A stretch of DNA of 64,000 nt from Pseudomonas wuhanensis (GTDB taxonomy: Bacteria > Pseudomonadota > Gammaproteobacteria > Pseudomonadales > Pseudomonadaceae). A model generated the notes under the pieces. That model saw only the letters and a list, made by a program, of their open reading frames with translations. It was not told where the DNA came from and ran no database searches. Positions 25,455 through 35,008 of the stretch are shown one piece after another. The DNA is taken from NCBI RefSeq assembly GCF_030687395.1, contig NZ_CP117430.1, positions 2,604,001 through 2,668,000 on the forward strand. The letters run 5' to 3'. Made by a program: the position numbers and the translations under genes. Position 1 is the stretch's first letter. Each line of letters begins with the position of its first letter.

Positions 25455-26207
25455 ATGAAGATCGTCGTCATTGGAGGCACCGGCCTCATCGGATCGAAAC
25501 TTGTGCAGAACCTCCGCGAGCGCGGCCATGACGTGCTCGCAGCCGCCCCCAGCACGGGCGTGAATAGCATCACCCGCGAGGGCCTGGCCCAAGCGATGGA
25601 TGGCGCCGATATCGTCGTCGACGTGGCGAACGCGCCTTCGTGGGAAGACCAGGCCGTTCTCGATTTCTTCGAAACGTCGAGCCGTAACCTGCTGGCTGCC
25701 GAGGCGGCCGCTGGGGTTCGCCATCACGTTGCCCTGTCGATCGTCGGCAGTGAACGGCTTCCCGAGAATGGCTATTTCCGGGCCAAAGTCGCGCAGGAAA
25801 ACCTGATCAAGGCGTCCGGCATTCCTTACACCATTCTGCGTGCCACGCAGTTCTTCGAGTTTGTCGGCGGCATTGCGCAGGCGGCCACCGTCGGTGAGGA
25901 GGTTTGCGTGTCGCCGGCATTGATCCAGCCGATGGCGTCCGACGACGTGGTGGCGGCGCTCGCCGAGGTCACGCTGGCAGCGCCGGTGAATGGCACGGTC
26001 GAAGTCGCCGGTCCCGAGGCCATGCCACTCGACGAACTGGTCAGGCGCTTCCTGCGGGCCACTCAGGACACGCGCAAGGTCGTGCCGGATGTGCACGCGC
26101 GCTACTTCGGCTCGGTGCTCGACGATCAATCGCTGACCCCCGGCAAGAACCCGCGCCTGGGCGCGATCCGCTTCGAGGGCTGGCTCGGTCAGTCGACGGC
26201 TCGGTAA
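25455..26207 (+). CDS. NmrA-like NAD(P)-binding SDR protein
   Basis: The 250-residue protein has the Rossmann motif GGTGLIGSKL at residues 7-16 and the atypical short-chain dehydrogenase/NmrA layout (NGYFRAKVAQENLIKASGIPYTILRATQFFEF). The active-site tyrosine of classical SDRs corresponds to the YFRAK segment. GGAGAGA before the ATG at 25455 sets the start. It is the first gene of a run with a secreted cupin and a two-gene efflux pump. It may be a redox sensor or reductase; the substrate is unknown. Confidence 0.85.
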   Translation: MKIVVIGGTGLIGSKLVQNLRERGHDVLAAAPSTGVNSITREGLAQAMDGADIVVDVANAPSWEDQAVLDFFETSSRNLLAAEAAAGVRHHVALSIVGSERLPENGYFRAKVAQENLIKASGIPYTILRATQFFEFVGGIAQAATVGEEVCVSPALIQPMASDDVVAALAEVTLAAPVNGTVEVAGPEAMPLDELVRRFLRATQDTRKVVPDVHARYFGSVLDDQSLTPGKNPRLGAIRFEGWLGQSTAR

Positions 26208-26250
26208 CGGGCCGCGCGCTCACACCACCTACACACCAAGGAGCATTGCC

Positions 26251-26664
26251 ATGTTTACCCGATATCTCTTGGCCGCTGCCTTCGCAGCGCTGTCGATCAG
26301 CGCAGCGTCGGCCGCCGAACCGCCCGCAGGCAAAGTGTCGGTCGTATTCGACCGGCCCATTCCCAACCTCCCCGGCAAGAGCATGAAGGGCGTGCTGGTC
26401 GAGTACGGGCCGGGCGCCGCGTCGCCGTCCCACACCCATCCGAAAACGGCCTTCATTTATGCCACGGTCCTGGAGGGCTCGTTTCGCATCAAAGTCAAAG
26501 GCGAGCCGGAAAAGATCTACAACGTCGGCGAAAACTTCGTAGAGGAGCCGGGCTCCGTGCACGAAGTCAGCGCCAACGCCAGCGACACGAAACCCGCACG
26601 CCTGCTGGCGGTGTTCGTCCTCGACAGCAACGAAAAGGAGCTCGTTACACCTATTAAAAAGTGA
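26251..26664 (+). CDS. Secreted cupin-domain protein
   Basis: The 137-residue protein has a signal peptide (LAAAFAALSISAASAA) and one cupin domain. Metal-site histidines are in SHTHPKT near residue 67 and SVHEVSANAS near 103; the usual glutamate of the first cupin motif is not in its normal place. CAAGGAG precedes the ATG. It lies 43 bases after the SDR gene and is probably in the same transcript. Periplasmic single-domain cupins of this type have no assigned reaction. Confidence 0.83.
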   Translation: MFTRYLLAAAFAALSISAASAAEPPAGKVSVVFDRPIPNLPGKSMKGVLVEYGPGAASPSHTHPKTAFIYATVLEGSFRIKVKGEPEKIYNVGENFVEEPGSVHEVSANASDTKPARLLAVFVLDSNEKELVTPIKK

Positions 26665-26762
26665 GCCGATCAACGTGCTCATCGACGCTCGACAGCCGGG
26701 CGGCAGGTCACTGCCGTCCTGTGGCTGCTGCGGATCCTTGGCATTGAACAGGAAACAAGAAC

Positions 26763-27860
26763 ATGAACTCGCTTCAGGACAAGGCCGCCATTGCCACCGG
26801 CGCAAGCGTCGAGATCCCTGTCGTGGTGGCGCGGCAAAGCAAGAGAAAGATGATCGGCATCCTGTTGTGCATCGGTGCCGTGGTGGTCTTGGTTGGCGGA
26901 TGGGCCATGGCGTTTTCGAGCGGTTCGACCTCCACTGATAACGCTTATGTGCGCGGCGACCTCACCTCGCTCGCTGCCAAAGTTGCCGGCTATGTCACGG
27001 CGGTAGAAGTGGAGGACAACCAGACCGTTCGGGCGGGTGACGTCCTGTTCCGGATTGATGATCGGGACTATCGCGCACGGCTCGCGCAGGCAGTGGCCAA
27101 TGTCAGCGCTGCCGAGGCGCGCCTGACCCACGTCGATGCCGAAACCCAGCTTCAGCGTGCCCTGATTCGACAGGCCGAAGCCCAGCGACGCTCGGCCTCC
27201 GCCGAGATGAATCTGGCGACCAAGACCCATGATCGCAGCCAAAAACTTATCGTCAGCAACGCGGTCAGCCAGGCCCTCGTCGATGAAACCGGCACGGCAC
27301 GCTCCAGAGCCGAGGCGACGGTATCGGCCGCTTCGGCAACGGTCGAGGCTCAACAGCAACGCATCACCGTCCTTGTGGCCCAGCGAGAAGCTGCCGTTGC
27401 TGCTGTGGCGCAGGCGCAGGCCGCGCGCGATCTGGCCCAGATCGATCTCGACAGCACCGTGGTACGCGCGCCTGTTGATGGCGTTATCGGTAACCGTCAG
27501 GTCCGCGTCGGCCGGTTCGTTACGCCGGGTGTTTCGTTGCTCGATATCGTGCCGGTCAATGATGTGTGGGTCGTGGCGAACTTCAAGGAAACCCAGCTCG
27601 AACATATCCGCCCCGGTCAGCGCGTGCGCATCACGGTCGACGGCTATCCCGACGGGGCACTTGAAGGCGTGGTCGACAGCTTTGCGCCGGGTAGCGGGTC
27701 GGCGTTCAGCTTGCTCCCCACAGACAACGCGACAGGGAACTTTGTGCGTGTTGTGCAGCGGGTTCCGGTAAAGATCCGCCTTGCCCATAACCCGCTGCCG
27801 GGTCGTATCGTCCCTGGCCTGTCCGCGCGGGTCGAGGTTGCGCAAGGGGAGGGCTCATGA
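26763..27860 (+). CDS. HlyD/EmrA-type membrane fusion protein
   Basis: The 365-residue protein has a single N-terminal membrane helix (about residues 33-53) and then STDNAYVRGDLTSLAAKVAGYV, the biotinyl-lipoyl start of EmrA proteins. A long alpha-helical hairpin (about 95-205) and a beta-barrel domain (VVRAPVDGVIGNRQV onward) follow. Its ATGA overlap with the next gene couples it to the DHA2 pump. It would link that pump to an outer-membrane channel, which is not encoded here. Confidence 0.9.
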   Translation: MNSLQDKAAIATGASVEIPVVVARQSKRKMIGILLCIGAVVVLVGGWAMAFSSGSTSTDNAYVRGDLTSLAAKVAGYVTAVEVEDNQTVRAGDVLFRIDDRDYRARLAQAVANVSAAEARLTHVDAETQLQRALIRQAEAQRRSASAEMNLATKTHDRSQKLIVSNAVSQALVDETGTARSRAEATVSAASATVEAQQQRITVLVAQREAAVAAVAQAQAARDLAQIDLDSTVVRAPVDGVIGNRQVRVGRFVTPGVSLLDIVPVNDVWVVANFKETQLEHIRPGQRVRITVDGYPDGALEGVVDSFAPGSGSAFSLLPTDNATGNFVRVVQRVPVKIRLAHNPLPGRIVPGLSARVEVAQGEGS

Positions 27861-29452
27861 ACACGGTTGCCAGGGCCACGCGCAGCAACGCCAGCGTTAC
27901 GACCGGTGTTCTGCTCATGGCGGGCATCGTGCTTGCCACGCTGACGGAAGCGATCGCCAGCACCGTTCTGGCGCTCGGACGCAGCGACATCATCGGCGAC
28001 ACCTATGCAACGCCAGATGAGTTTGCCTGGTTGGATGTCGGCTACATCGCGTTCAAGCTGATCGGGTTCATGGCTGCCCCTTGGCTGCTGAAGCGTTTTA
28101 ATCCGCGTCATGTGGTGATCAGCTCAACCTTGGTCATGGGCCTGGCGTGCGGCATTGCCGCCATCACCGCTCGGCTGGATCTGTTGGTTGCACTTCGGGT
28201 GATTCAGGGCTTCGCCGGCGGCACCCTGCTGGTCGGGGGGCAGGCGATCATCTTTCGCGCTTTTCCGCGGTCTTATCAGCCAATCCTCCAGGCCCTGTTT
28301 GCCATGGGTTCCGTTGTCGCGCCCGCGACGCTCGCCCCGGCGCTTCAAGGGTGGTTGATCGATAGCCAATCCTGGACATGGATCTTCTTCAGCGTTGTGC
28401 CGATTGCCTTGGCGGCTAGCGGACTGGTGCTGATCGCAGACGGCCCAATGCCCGCCAAGGTCCGGCACCGTCCGTTTGACTGGATCGGCTTCTCGCTGAT
28501 CTCTGCCACCCTGTTGTGTTTCACCTACGTTCTCAGTCAGGGCAGCCGATGGGACTGGTTCGAGGAGCCTCGCATCCTGTGGCTAACCGTGATTGGCGCC
28601 GCCGCTCTGCTGGCACTTCTCGGCCAACAAGTGTTGGCCAAAGGGCAGGGGCTGCTCGACTTCACCCTGTTCAAAACGAGCGATTTTTCCTTCGCCTTTA
28701 TCGTCAGTTTTGTCGCCGGCGCCGCCTTGTTCGGCAGCGCGTTCCTGATTCCGGCGTTCGCCCTGTCGGTCCTCGGGTTCACGCCTACCGATGCCGGTCA
28801 GCTGCTGTTGCCCAGTGGCGCGTTTTTTGTCGGCGCGCTGCTCATATCGGCCTGGCTCATGCAGGCCCGCCGCGTTGCGCCGTTCGCCACCGTGCCCTTT
28901 GGAATCCTGATGATCATGGTTGCGATGTGGATGCTGTCCGGTTCGACCAGCGAAAGCGGCGCGGACGACATGATGGCGGCTATCCTGTTGCGCGGGTTGG
29001 GCCTTGGCTTCCTGTTTCTATCGATCACGCTGATCGCCTTCAGCCACCTCAACAGCCGAAACCTCGCGAGTGGAATAGGCCTTTTCAATACGGGTCGCCA
29101 GTTAGGTGGCCTTATCGGTGTCGCAGGGCTCCAGACCCTGATTGACCATAACGTCGTCACCAATGCCGCGGTCCTCGGCGCCAATGTCACCCCTGGCGGG
29201 GCCGCGGTCATCGAACGAATGACGACCACGACAGCCATGCTGAGCGCGAAAGGAATGGAGGCAGTGGCCGCTGGCCGGGCAGCGACGAGCCTTCTGGGCC
29301 GGTTGGTGACAAGTCAGTCCACGGTGATTGCCTTCGACACCGCGTTCATCGCCGTGGCCCTGCTGTTTGTAATCGCTGCCCCCATTCTGGTCGGCATCAA
29401 GATCGGATTCGCGCGATACGAGAAAGTGCGTGCTTCGCGAGCAGTAGCGTGA
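27857..29452 (+). CDS. DHA2-family MFS transporter (EmrB-like)
   Basis: The 531-residue protein has about 14 membrane helices and the DHA2 organisation of EmrB pumps, with GYIAFKLIGFMAAPWLLKRFNPR in the loop between helices 2 and 3 and LRVIQGFAGGTLLVGG in the next. It would export a drug or toxic metabolite with the HlyD protein encoded just upstream. The operon SDR-cupin-HlyD-DHA2 stands opposite the winged-helix/TPR regulator. Confidence 0.9.
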   Translation: MNTVARATRSNASVTTGVLLMAGIVLATLTEAIASTVLALGRSDIIGDTYATPDEFAWLDVGYIAFKLIGFMAAPWLLKRFNPRHVVISSTLVMGLACGIAAITARLDLLVALRVIQGFAGGTLLVGGQAIIFRAFPRSYQPILQALFAMGSVVAPATLAPALQGWLIDSQSWTWIFFSVVPIALAASGLVLIADGPMPAKVRHRPFDWIGFSLISATLLCFTYVLSQGSRWDWFEEPRILWLTVIGAAALLALLGQQVLAKGQGLLDFTLFKTSDFSFAFIVSFVAGAALFGSAFLIPAFALSVLGFTPTDAGQLLLPSGAFFVGALLISAWLMQARRVAPFATVPFGILMIMVAMWMLSGSTSESGADDMMAAILLRGLGLGFLFLSITLIAFSHLNSRNLASGIGLFNTGRQLGGLIGVAGLQTLIDHNVVTNAAVLGANVTPGGAAVIERMTTTTAMLSAKGMEAVAAGRAATSLLGRLVTSQSTVIAFDTAFIAVALLFVIAAPILVGIKIGFARYEKVRASRAVA

Positions 29453-29507
29453 GGCAGCCCACCTGCCAGCGATGGCAGGGAGGAGAGCACTCGGACCACC
29501 CAGGGTG

Positions 29508-30518
29508 TCAGGCGGCGGCGCCAGGAACATTTGTTCCCATGCCCGACGGCAGGAACGGTCGAATTTCGTCGATTTCCGCAGCGCTAAGGCGCAACGCCGA
29601 GGCTGCTATCAGACCGTCGACTTGTGCTGGGCGGCGGGCTCCGACAATGGCGCCCGTCACTACCGGTTGGCGAAGTACCCAGGCGATAGCGACCGCCGCA
29701 GCACTCACCCCGTGCCTTTCTCCAATGCGTGCCATAACGTCAACCAAAGTCAGGTTCGCACTCAAACGGGGCTCCTGGAAATCAGCACTTCGGGCCTTGC
29801 GCCAATCGTCTTCGGGCAGTTGCGAGATGCGTTCGCGCGTCATGCTGCCGGACAGTAGCCCCGATTGAAGTGTGGAATAGGCAAGGACACCCAACCCGGC
29901 CTGCTCACAGAATGGCAGGACGTCTTTCTCGATGTCCCGCATCAAGGCGGAATACGGCGGCTGGAGCGAAACGATCTCTGTCACCGCCTGCGCCCGCTTG
30001 AGTTGAGCGACATCGAAATTCGATACGCCGATAGCGCGAATTTTTCCTTGATCGCGCGCGGCTGCCAAAGCCGAAAGCGCCATTTCAATACCTTCACTGC
30101 TTGCGTCGGCAGGAAAGGCAGGCCAGTGGATCTGATACAGATCGATGGTCTCGACTTGGAGCCTGCGCAAGCTTGCGTCGATCTCGGCGAGCAACGATTG
30201 GGGGGCCAAGGAGTGCGAAATCTCCTTCGTGACCGGGTCCCAGACCAGGCTGCCTTTGGTGAACACCAAAGGACGCCGCGAGACCGGCACCCGACGCAGC
30301 AATTGCCCCACCAATTGCTCCGCATGGCCCAAGCCATAAACCGCAGCAGTATCAATCCAGTTCACGCCGCGTTCGACGGCATACTCAAGTGCGCCCAGGC
30401 TGTCTTTGTCATCCTGCGCTCCCCAACTGTACTCCCAACCTGTGCCAGCGATTGCCCACGTCCCCAGGCCAATAGGCGAAATCAGAAAATCCGATGATCC
30501 AAGACGATTCTTTTGCAT
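29508..30518 (-). CDS. Aldo/keto reductase
   Basis: The 336-residue NADPH-dependent reductase has the catalytic Asp and Tyr in IDTAAVYGLGHAE, the lysine in LVFTKGSLVW, the His in IDLYQIHWP and the GVSNF cofactor motif. GGAGAGG five bases before the ATG at 30518 fixes the start; a longer frame upstream lacks a site. The gene is divergent from a LysR regulator 92 bases away. The substrate is unknown. It converges on the DHA2 pump gene. Confidence 0.9.
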   Translation of the reverse strand: MQKNRLGSSDFLISPIGLGTWAIAGTGWEYSWGAQDDKDSLGALEYAVERGVNWIDTAAVYGLGHAEQLVGQLLRRVPVSRRPLVFTKGSLVWDPVTKEISHSLAPQSLLAEIDASLRRLQVETIDLYQIHWPAFPADASSEGIEMALSALAAARDQGKIRAIGVSNFDVAQLKRAQAVTEIVSLQPPYSALMRDIEKDVLPFCEQAGLGVLAYSTLQSGLLSGSMTRERISQLPEDDWRKARSADFQEPRLSANLTLVDVMARIGERHGVSAAAVAIAWVLRQPVVTGAIVGARRPAQVDGLIAASALRLSAAEIDEIRPFLPSGMGTNVPGAAA

Positions 30519-30610
30519 AGCGACCTCTCCACAAATGATGTGAGAAGTATCCGGGAGAGATCTGATGGCGATAAGATGGGTAATCGTATTTGAACTACTG
30601 AACAAAATTC

Positions 30611-31513
30611 ATGAGTAATCACCCCGATCTCTCTGAACTCGATGCCTTTGCCGCCGTCGCTCGCCATCGCAGCTTTCGCAAGGCCGCCGACGAACGTGGC
30701 GTTTCGGCTTCCGCGTTGAGTCACGCGATGCGAGCGTTGGAGGCACGCCTGGGTATCAGGTTGCTGAACCGAACCACTCGTAGCGTGACGCCGACCGAGG
30801 CAGGCCAACAGTTATTGGCGACGCTGGTCCCGACCCTGCATCAGGTTGCCGATGTGTTGGCGCAATTGACTTCGATGCAGGAAGTGCCCGCAGGCAAACT
30901 CCGCCTCAACGTGGCGCGCCCCGCGGCTCGTATCGTGTTGGCGAAAGTGCTCGCGCCCTTCGTGGCCAGGTATCCACGTATTCAGTTGGACCTGATCACC
31001 GACGATGGATTGACCGATATCGTGAACGGCGGATTTGACGCTGGAGTCCGCTTTGGTGAAAGCCTGGCCGGCGACATGATCGCAGTCCCTGTCGGCGCCC
31101 CTCAATCGTTCGTGACCGTTGCTGCGGATGCCTATCTGGCCGAAAAGGGGATCGCGCACGCCCCCCGCGACTTGCTCGAGCATGCGTGCATTGCCAGGCG
31201 TTTTCCAAGTGGAAAACTTTACGCTTGGGAGTATCAAGCAGGTGGTCAACCGATACGGTTATCCGTCACAGGCCCGCTCATTCTGGAAGACGATGCGCTG
31301 ATGATCCAGGCGGCGAAAGATGGTGCTGGGATTGCCTATGTCTACGAAGCGCTGGCGCGCGACGAAATCCGCCACGGGCATCTCAGAGAAATACTCCAGG
31401 AATGGAAAGCACCGCCAAGCCGATTCTTTCTTTATTACCCCAGCCGGCGCCATGTGCCCCCGGCCTTGAACGCGCTGATCGAATTCATCAGAGCGGGTGA
31501 CTTGCGAACCTGA
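30611..31513 (+). CDS. LysR-family transcriptional regulator
   Basis: The 300-residue protein has a LysR helix-turn-helix (RSFRKAADERGVSASALSHAMRALE) and a type 2 effector domain of the CrgA/DsdC-like sort that often regulates adjacent oxidoreductases. It is divergent from the aldo/keto reductase gene, its probable target. The ATG has no strong ribosome site. Confidence 0.9.
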   Translation: MSNHPDLSELDAFAAVARHRSFRKAADERGVSASALSHAMRALEARLGIRLLNRTTRSVTPTEAGQQLLATLVPTLHQVADVLAQLTSMQEVPAGKLRLNVARPAARIVLAKVLAPFVARYPRIQLDLITDDGLTDIVNGGFDAGVRFGESLAGDMIAVPVGAPQSFVTVAADAYLAEKGIAHAPRDLLEHACIARRFPSGKLYAWEYQAGGQPIRLSVTGPLILEDDALMIQAAKDGAGIAYVYEALARDEIRHGHLREILQEWKAPPSRFFLYYPSRRHVPPALNALIEFIRAGDLRT

Positions 31514-31520
31514 TTCAGAA

Positions 31521-31612
31521 CCATCGCGACCGGCAGTCTCGATGACTGCTCCGGGTTGAATCCACAGTCGAAAGCAGCCCTTCGGGTCGAACAGCAATCG
31601 GCCAGAAGCAGC
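31521..31612. repeat. Intergenic hairpin repeat, copy 7
   Basis: GACTGCTCCGGGTTGAATCC and AGTCGAAAGCAGCC are followed by GCAATCGGCCAGAAGCAGCC, so two right arms are present. It fills the gap between convergent genes. Confidence 0.65.
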
Positions 31613-31627
31613 CACCCGCTTCCAGAT

Positions 31628-32365
31628 TCAACCCGTTTTACACGTCAACCAGGCACTCCAGAACAGGCTGCTGAAGAAACGAGTAGCGCCTCCGAATCCG
31701 GCGTCATGCAACAGTTTTTGAACCGCCGCCTCGGAATGTGGTGGGTCGGCGCCTTGAAGGATTTTCCCAAGCTTGGCCTTCACTTCATCCGAGTTGGCTC
31801 CATGCTGCCGCCACCGTTGCCCCCAGGCAGCAAGCAGTAACGGCTGGCTGGCATAAGCATATTGATTCCCCGCGACAATCAACGGCGCCCCCGGCTTTAG
31901 ATGAGCTCGAATGGATCTTAAAATTTCCCGCTTGGTATCATCGCCATCGAGATGATGGAGTACCCCGATCAAAGTGGCTGCGTCGTATGGCTCGTCTGCT
32001 GCCAGGTCTTCAACATGCCCAAGATGCATGGCCGTCCTTTCAAGCAAATTGTTTGCCTCTAACTGCTGCTTCGCTGCCTCCAGCATCGGCCCGGATGGGT
32101 CAACAGCAGTGAAGCGCCAACCCGGCTCAAGTTTGGCCATAGCAATAATTTCCTGTGCAGTACCGCCAGCGCCAACCACCAGTATTTTTGTCGAGCTTGA
32201 ATTGCCGAGGCTTGCCGCCAGCATGCATGCAGTCAGGTCGTGGCAGGCGTCATATCCGGCTAGTGCGATACGGCTCTGTCGTCCGTACTCATTGGCTCGA
32301 GAGGTATCAAATTTTTCAGCAGCGTTGAGAGGGGATGAATTCAAGGCGGTTCTCCATGTCCTCAC
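31628..32365 (-). CDS. Class I SAM-dependent methyltransferase
   Basis: The 245-residue protein has motif I ILVVGAGGTAQE (residues 61-72), the acidic loop TAVDPSG near 88 and the post-motif ATLIGVLHHLDGDD near 130. It resembles small-molecule methyltransferases with a ubiquinone/menaquinone-methylase core. The acceptor is unknown. It is a single gene in the accessory region, flanked on both sides by the hairpin repeats. Confidence 0.85.
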   Translation of the reverse strand: MRTWRTALNSSPLNAAEKFDTSRANEYGRQSRIALAGYDACHDLTACMLAASLGNSSSTKILVVGAGGTAQEIIAMAKLEPGWRFTAVDPSGPMLEAAKQQLEANNLLERTAMHLGHVEDLAADEPYDAATLIGVLHHLDGDDTKREILRSIRAHLKPGAPLIVAGNQYAYASQPLLLAAWGQRWRQHGANSDEVKAKLGKILQGADPPHSEAAVQKLLHDAGFGGATRFFSSLFWSAWLTCKTG

Positions 32366-32588
32366 ATCACGCTATGCCATACACAGTCATAATAAAAATT
32401 CATTAATTTTATATACTGCATTCCCATAAGGAATGTACGGCTCAAACAATCTCTCGCCTATTCAGACTGATTCCGCTTTGTAGCGACAGTCAGTTTCGGG
32501 GCGATGGCGGCCCTCACAACAGGCAACAGTCGTTCATGAAGGCGATACTGGGACGAGCGTTATGGCGAATGCTCCCAATATGAAGTGG

Positions 32589-32640
32589 GTTTGGCCGATT
32601 TCGGTCAGTCGTGACAGGCAGAAATCGGCCAGAAGCAGCC
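32589..32640. repeat. Intergenic hairpin repeat, copy 8
   Basis: TTTGGCCGATTTCGGTCAG is mirrored by GCAGAAATCGGCCAGAAG. It is one of the best-preserved copies. The rest of the 384-base gap between the methyltransferase and the TPR gene holds only vaguely related fragments. Confidence 0.75.
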
Positions 32641-32749
32641 ATTCACGTTTCGTCGGAAAAGTGTCTCTGAGCCAAATTCGGGGAGACAATCGAGAGCGAT
32701 CTTCACATCTCGATCATTTATGCCCTTAGGGCGTGGTCAGGAGGAAGCC

Positions 32750-34117
32750 ATGAGCAAACGCGACAAGCGTGGCAATCCTGTTTCCTATGGCTCGCAGGAG
32801 GCAATCGATGCTCTGGATAGAGCTTGCGACTTGCTGCATGCCTACCAGGCCGATCCTCTGGCTGCGGCTGACAAAATTATCGCGGAGCACCCGGATTTTG
32901 CGCTAGCCTACGCCTTTCGTGCTGGCGCGATTGCGACTGCGACCGACAAAGCGTTTGACTCAGAGCTGTTCAAGAGCTTGGACGTGGCAGAGCAGTTGGC
33001 ACCGAAAGCGAATGATCGCGAGCGGCAGCATATCCATGCAGTACGCGCTTGGTTCGACGGCGACTGGGAGCGGGCAATCGAAATCTGGGGGCGTGTTTCG
33101 ATCGAGCACCCCCGCGATCTGCTGGCACTGCAATACGCCCATTTGGGCGACTTCTATCTAGGTTACTCGCACATGCTACGTGATCGCGTGGCTCGTGTGA
33201 TGTCGCGCTGGGATAACGACGTTCCTGGCTTTGGCTTTGTGAAAGGGATGTATGCCTTTGGCCTGGAAGAGGCAGGTGATTACCGGCAGGCCGAAGAGCA
33301 GGGTCGCGAGGCTGTTGCCTTGAACCCGCAGGATGGTTGGGCAGTACATGCCGTCACTCATGTCATGGAAATGCAGGGCCGTAGCGAAGAGGGGGCTAAG
33401 TACCTTTCATCCAGCGCCAATGCCTGGGCTCCCAATAGCATGTTTGCCTTCCATTTGTGGTGGCACAAAGCGCTATTCCTCCTTGAGGCAAATGACGTGG
33501 CTGGCGCGCTTCGTCTCTTTGATGAGGACATTTCAGCGGGTGGATTTGGTCAGGCGCTTGAGCTACTTGATGGATCAGCGCTGCTCTGGAGACTCTCCCT
33601 GCTCGGTCATGACGTTGGAGATCGGTGGAAAGGACTGGCCAAAAAATGGGAGTCCCGTTGTGAAGACGGCTTCTACGCCTTTAACGACGTGAACGCGATG
33701 ATGTCATTCGTGGGTACTGGAAACAGTCGCGCACAAGCTCAGCAGTTGGATGCCCTGAAGCGGGCCGCTGCTGGCAGTGGTACCAAAGCCATGATGAGTA
33801 GAGAGATTGGTGTGCCAGCGTGCGAAGGGTTGGTGGCGTTTGGTCGTGGGGATTACGCCCAAGCTATAGCTTCGTTGATGCCGCTACGCGCCAAAGCTAA
33901 CCGCTTCGGCGGTAGTCACGCGCAGCGTGATGTCTTCTCATGGACGCTGACCGAAGCAGCTATTCGCCTTGGCAATCGCGCACTTGCCGAGGCACTGGTT
34001 GCCGAGCGCCTTGCATTAAAGCCTGAGAGCCCGATCAACCGCGCCTGGAAAATGCGCGCTGGTCAATTACAGTCGCTGCCTGCGGGATACCGTCCACTAC
34101 AGGACGACGCTTACTGA
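32750..34117 (+). CDS. TTC38-like tetratricopeptide repeat protein
   Basis: The 455-residue, all-helical protein matches the layout of tetratricopeptide repeat protein 38: an AYAFRAG repeat near residue 60, HAVRAWFDGDWERAIEIW, then GWAVHAVTHVMEMQGRSEEG near 200 and a C-terminal repeat block. It has no signal peptide. AGGAGGAAG before the ATG at 32750 is a strong site. Such proteins are likely adaptor or scaffold proteins; the function is unknown. Confidence 0.8.
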   Translation: MSKRDKRGNPVSYGSQEAIDALDRACDLLHAYQADPLAAADKIIAEHPDFALAYAFRAGAIATATDKAFDSELFKSLDVAEQLAPKANDRERQHIHAVRAWFDGDWERAIEIWGRVSIEHPRDLLALQYAHLGDFYLGYSHMLRDRVARVMSRWDNDVPGFGFVKGMYAFGLEEAGDYRQAEEQGREAVALNPQDGWAVHAVTHVMEMQGRSEEGAKYLSSSANAWAPNSMFAFHLWWHKALFLLEANDVAGALRLFDEDISAGGFGQALELLDGSALLWRLSLLGHDVGDRWKGLAKKWESRCEDGFYAFNDVNAMMSFVGTGNSRAQAQQLDALKRAAAGSGTKAMMSREIGVPACEGLVAFGRGDYAQAIASLMPLRAKANRFGGSHAQRDVFSWTLTEAAIRLGNRALAEALVAERLALKPESPINRAWKMRAGQLQSLPAGYRPLQDDAY

Positions 34118-34206
34118 TGACCGCTTCGGGTCGGAAGCTGTCCTCCTTCGCCACGCAGCTTTCGATCACCGCCCAACTCAGTTCGTGACTGTGATCGTCG
34201 CAATCG

Positions 34207-34782
34207 TTATTCCTTCTCCATCTTCGCAACATCTCTCAGCGGATAGATCACTTCATGGGTATCCAGATTTCGAATCTCGGACTCGATAGTAATGGTCGAG
34301 ACTTCACGCCCCGGAGGTCCACTGATGTCGTCGCGAGTGGAGAAATCCACGACATAGCGCTGGCCTGTGCGGAACTCCACATCGCGAGCACCGAAGCCGC
34401 ACTTGGCGCCACCGGTACCCAAGGCATTCATCGATGCCCAGCACCAGCTCAGCGAGTGCTTGCCCGGTGTCAAGCGCAGCGCCTGCTTGCCGGAAACGTC
34501 GAGGATCGAGCGCCGCCCGGCACCCTCTAGCAGTTGGTCGTCCACATGCGTGGCCAGCAACAGTCGATGGAATTGCACGCCCAACCCGCGAAAGCGGGTG
34601 GTGGCGAAATACACCACCGGCGCATCGGCCGCGTTATTGGACAGGTCATATGGCGTCATCGAGTCCGGCGCCCAATCGCCTTGGTAATCCTTGTAGTGGT
34701 AGTTGGAACAAGCAGTTGTGAGACCGGCAATCAGCAGAACGGCCGGGAGCTTGAGATACGACAGAAATGACGACGAGCGCAT
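34207..34782 (-). CDS. Probable lipoprotein
   Basis: From the ATG at 34782 (AAGGAAG before it) the product is 191 residues with a signal peptide ending LLIAGLTTAC. The cysteine could be lipid-modified, though the residue three places before it is not the usual leucine. The mature part is beta-rich, with TRFRGLGVQFHRL and several cysteines (WCWASMNA, AKCGFGA). No family is recognised. It lies in the same direction as another lipoprotein gene 226 bases away. Confidence 0.65.
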   Translation of the reverse strand: MRSSSFLSYLKLPAVLLIAGLTTACSNYHYKDYQGDWAPDSMTPYDLSNNAADAPVVYFATTRFRGLGVQFHRLLLATHVDDQLLEGAGRRSILDVSGKQALRLTPGKHSLSWCWASMNALGTGGAKCGFGARDVEFRTGQRYVVDFSTRDDISGPPGREVSTITIESEIRNLDTHEVIYPLRDVAKMEKE

Positions 34783-34902
34783 TATTCTTCCTTGTTTAAC
34801 GAGTTGCCTGGGATACCGCATCGCAAGCCAGCAAGTATTTGAGCGGATTAGGGAACTCATCGCCCATCAGCTTCGAGCAAGCGAAGGCACAGGCGCATTT
34901 TT

Positions 34903-34937
34903 ATGGCAGGCAGCAATCGGCCAGGAGCGGACAGTCG
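34903..34937. repeat. Intergenic hairpin repeat, copy 9 (partial)
   Basis: GGCAGGCAGCAATCGGCCAG followed by GAGCGGACAGTC, a single arm of the family. Confidence 0.5.
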
Positions 34938-35008
34938 ACACCTGCCGCCTCTGCTGATTAGCTGCCTGGCGATATAGCGCTTGAACATGGATGCAATCAG
35001 ACCGGTGA

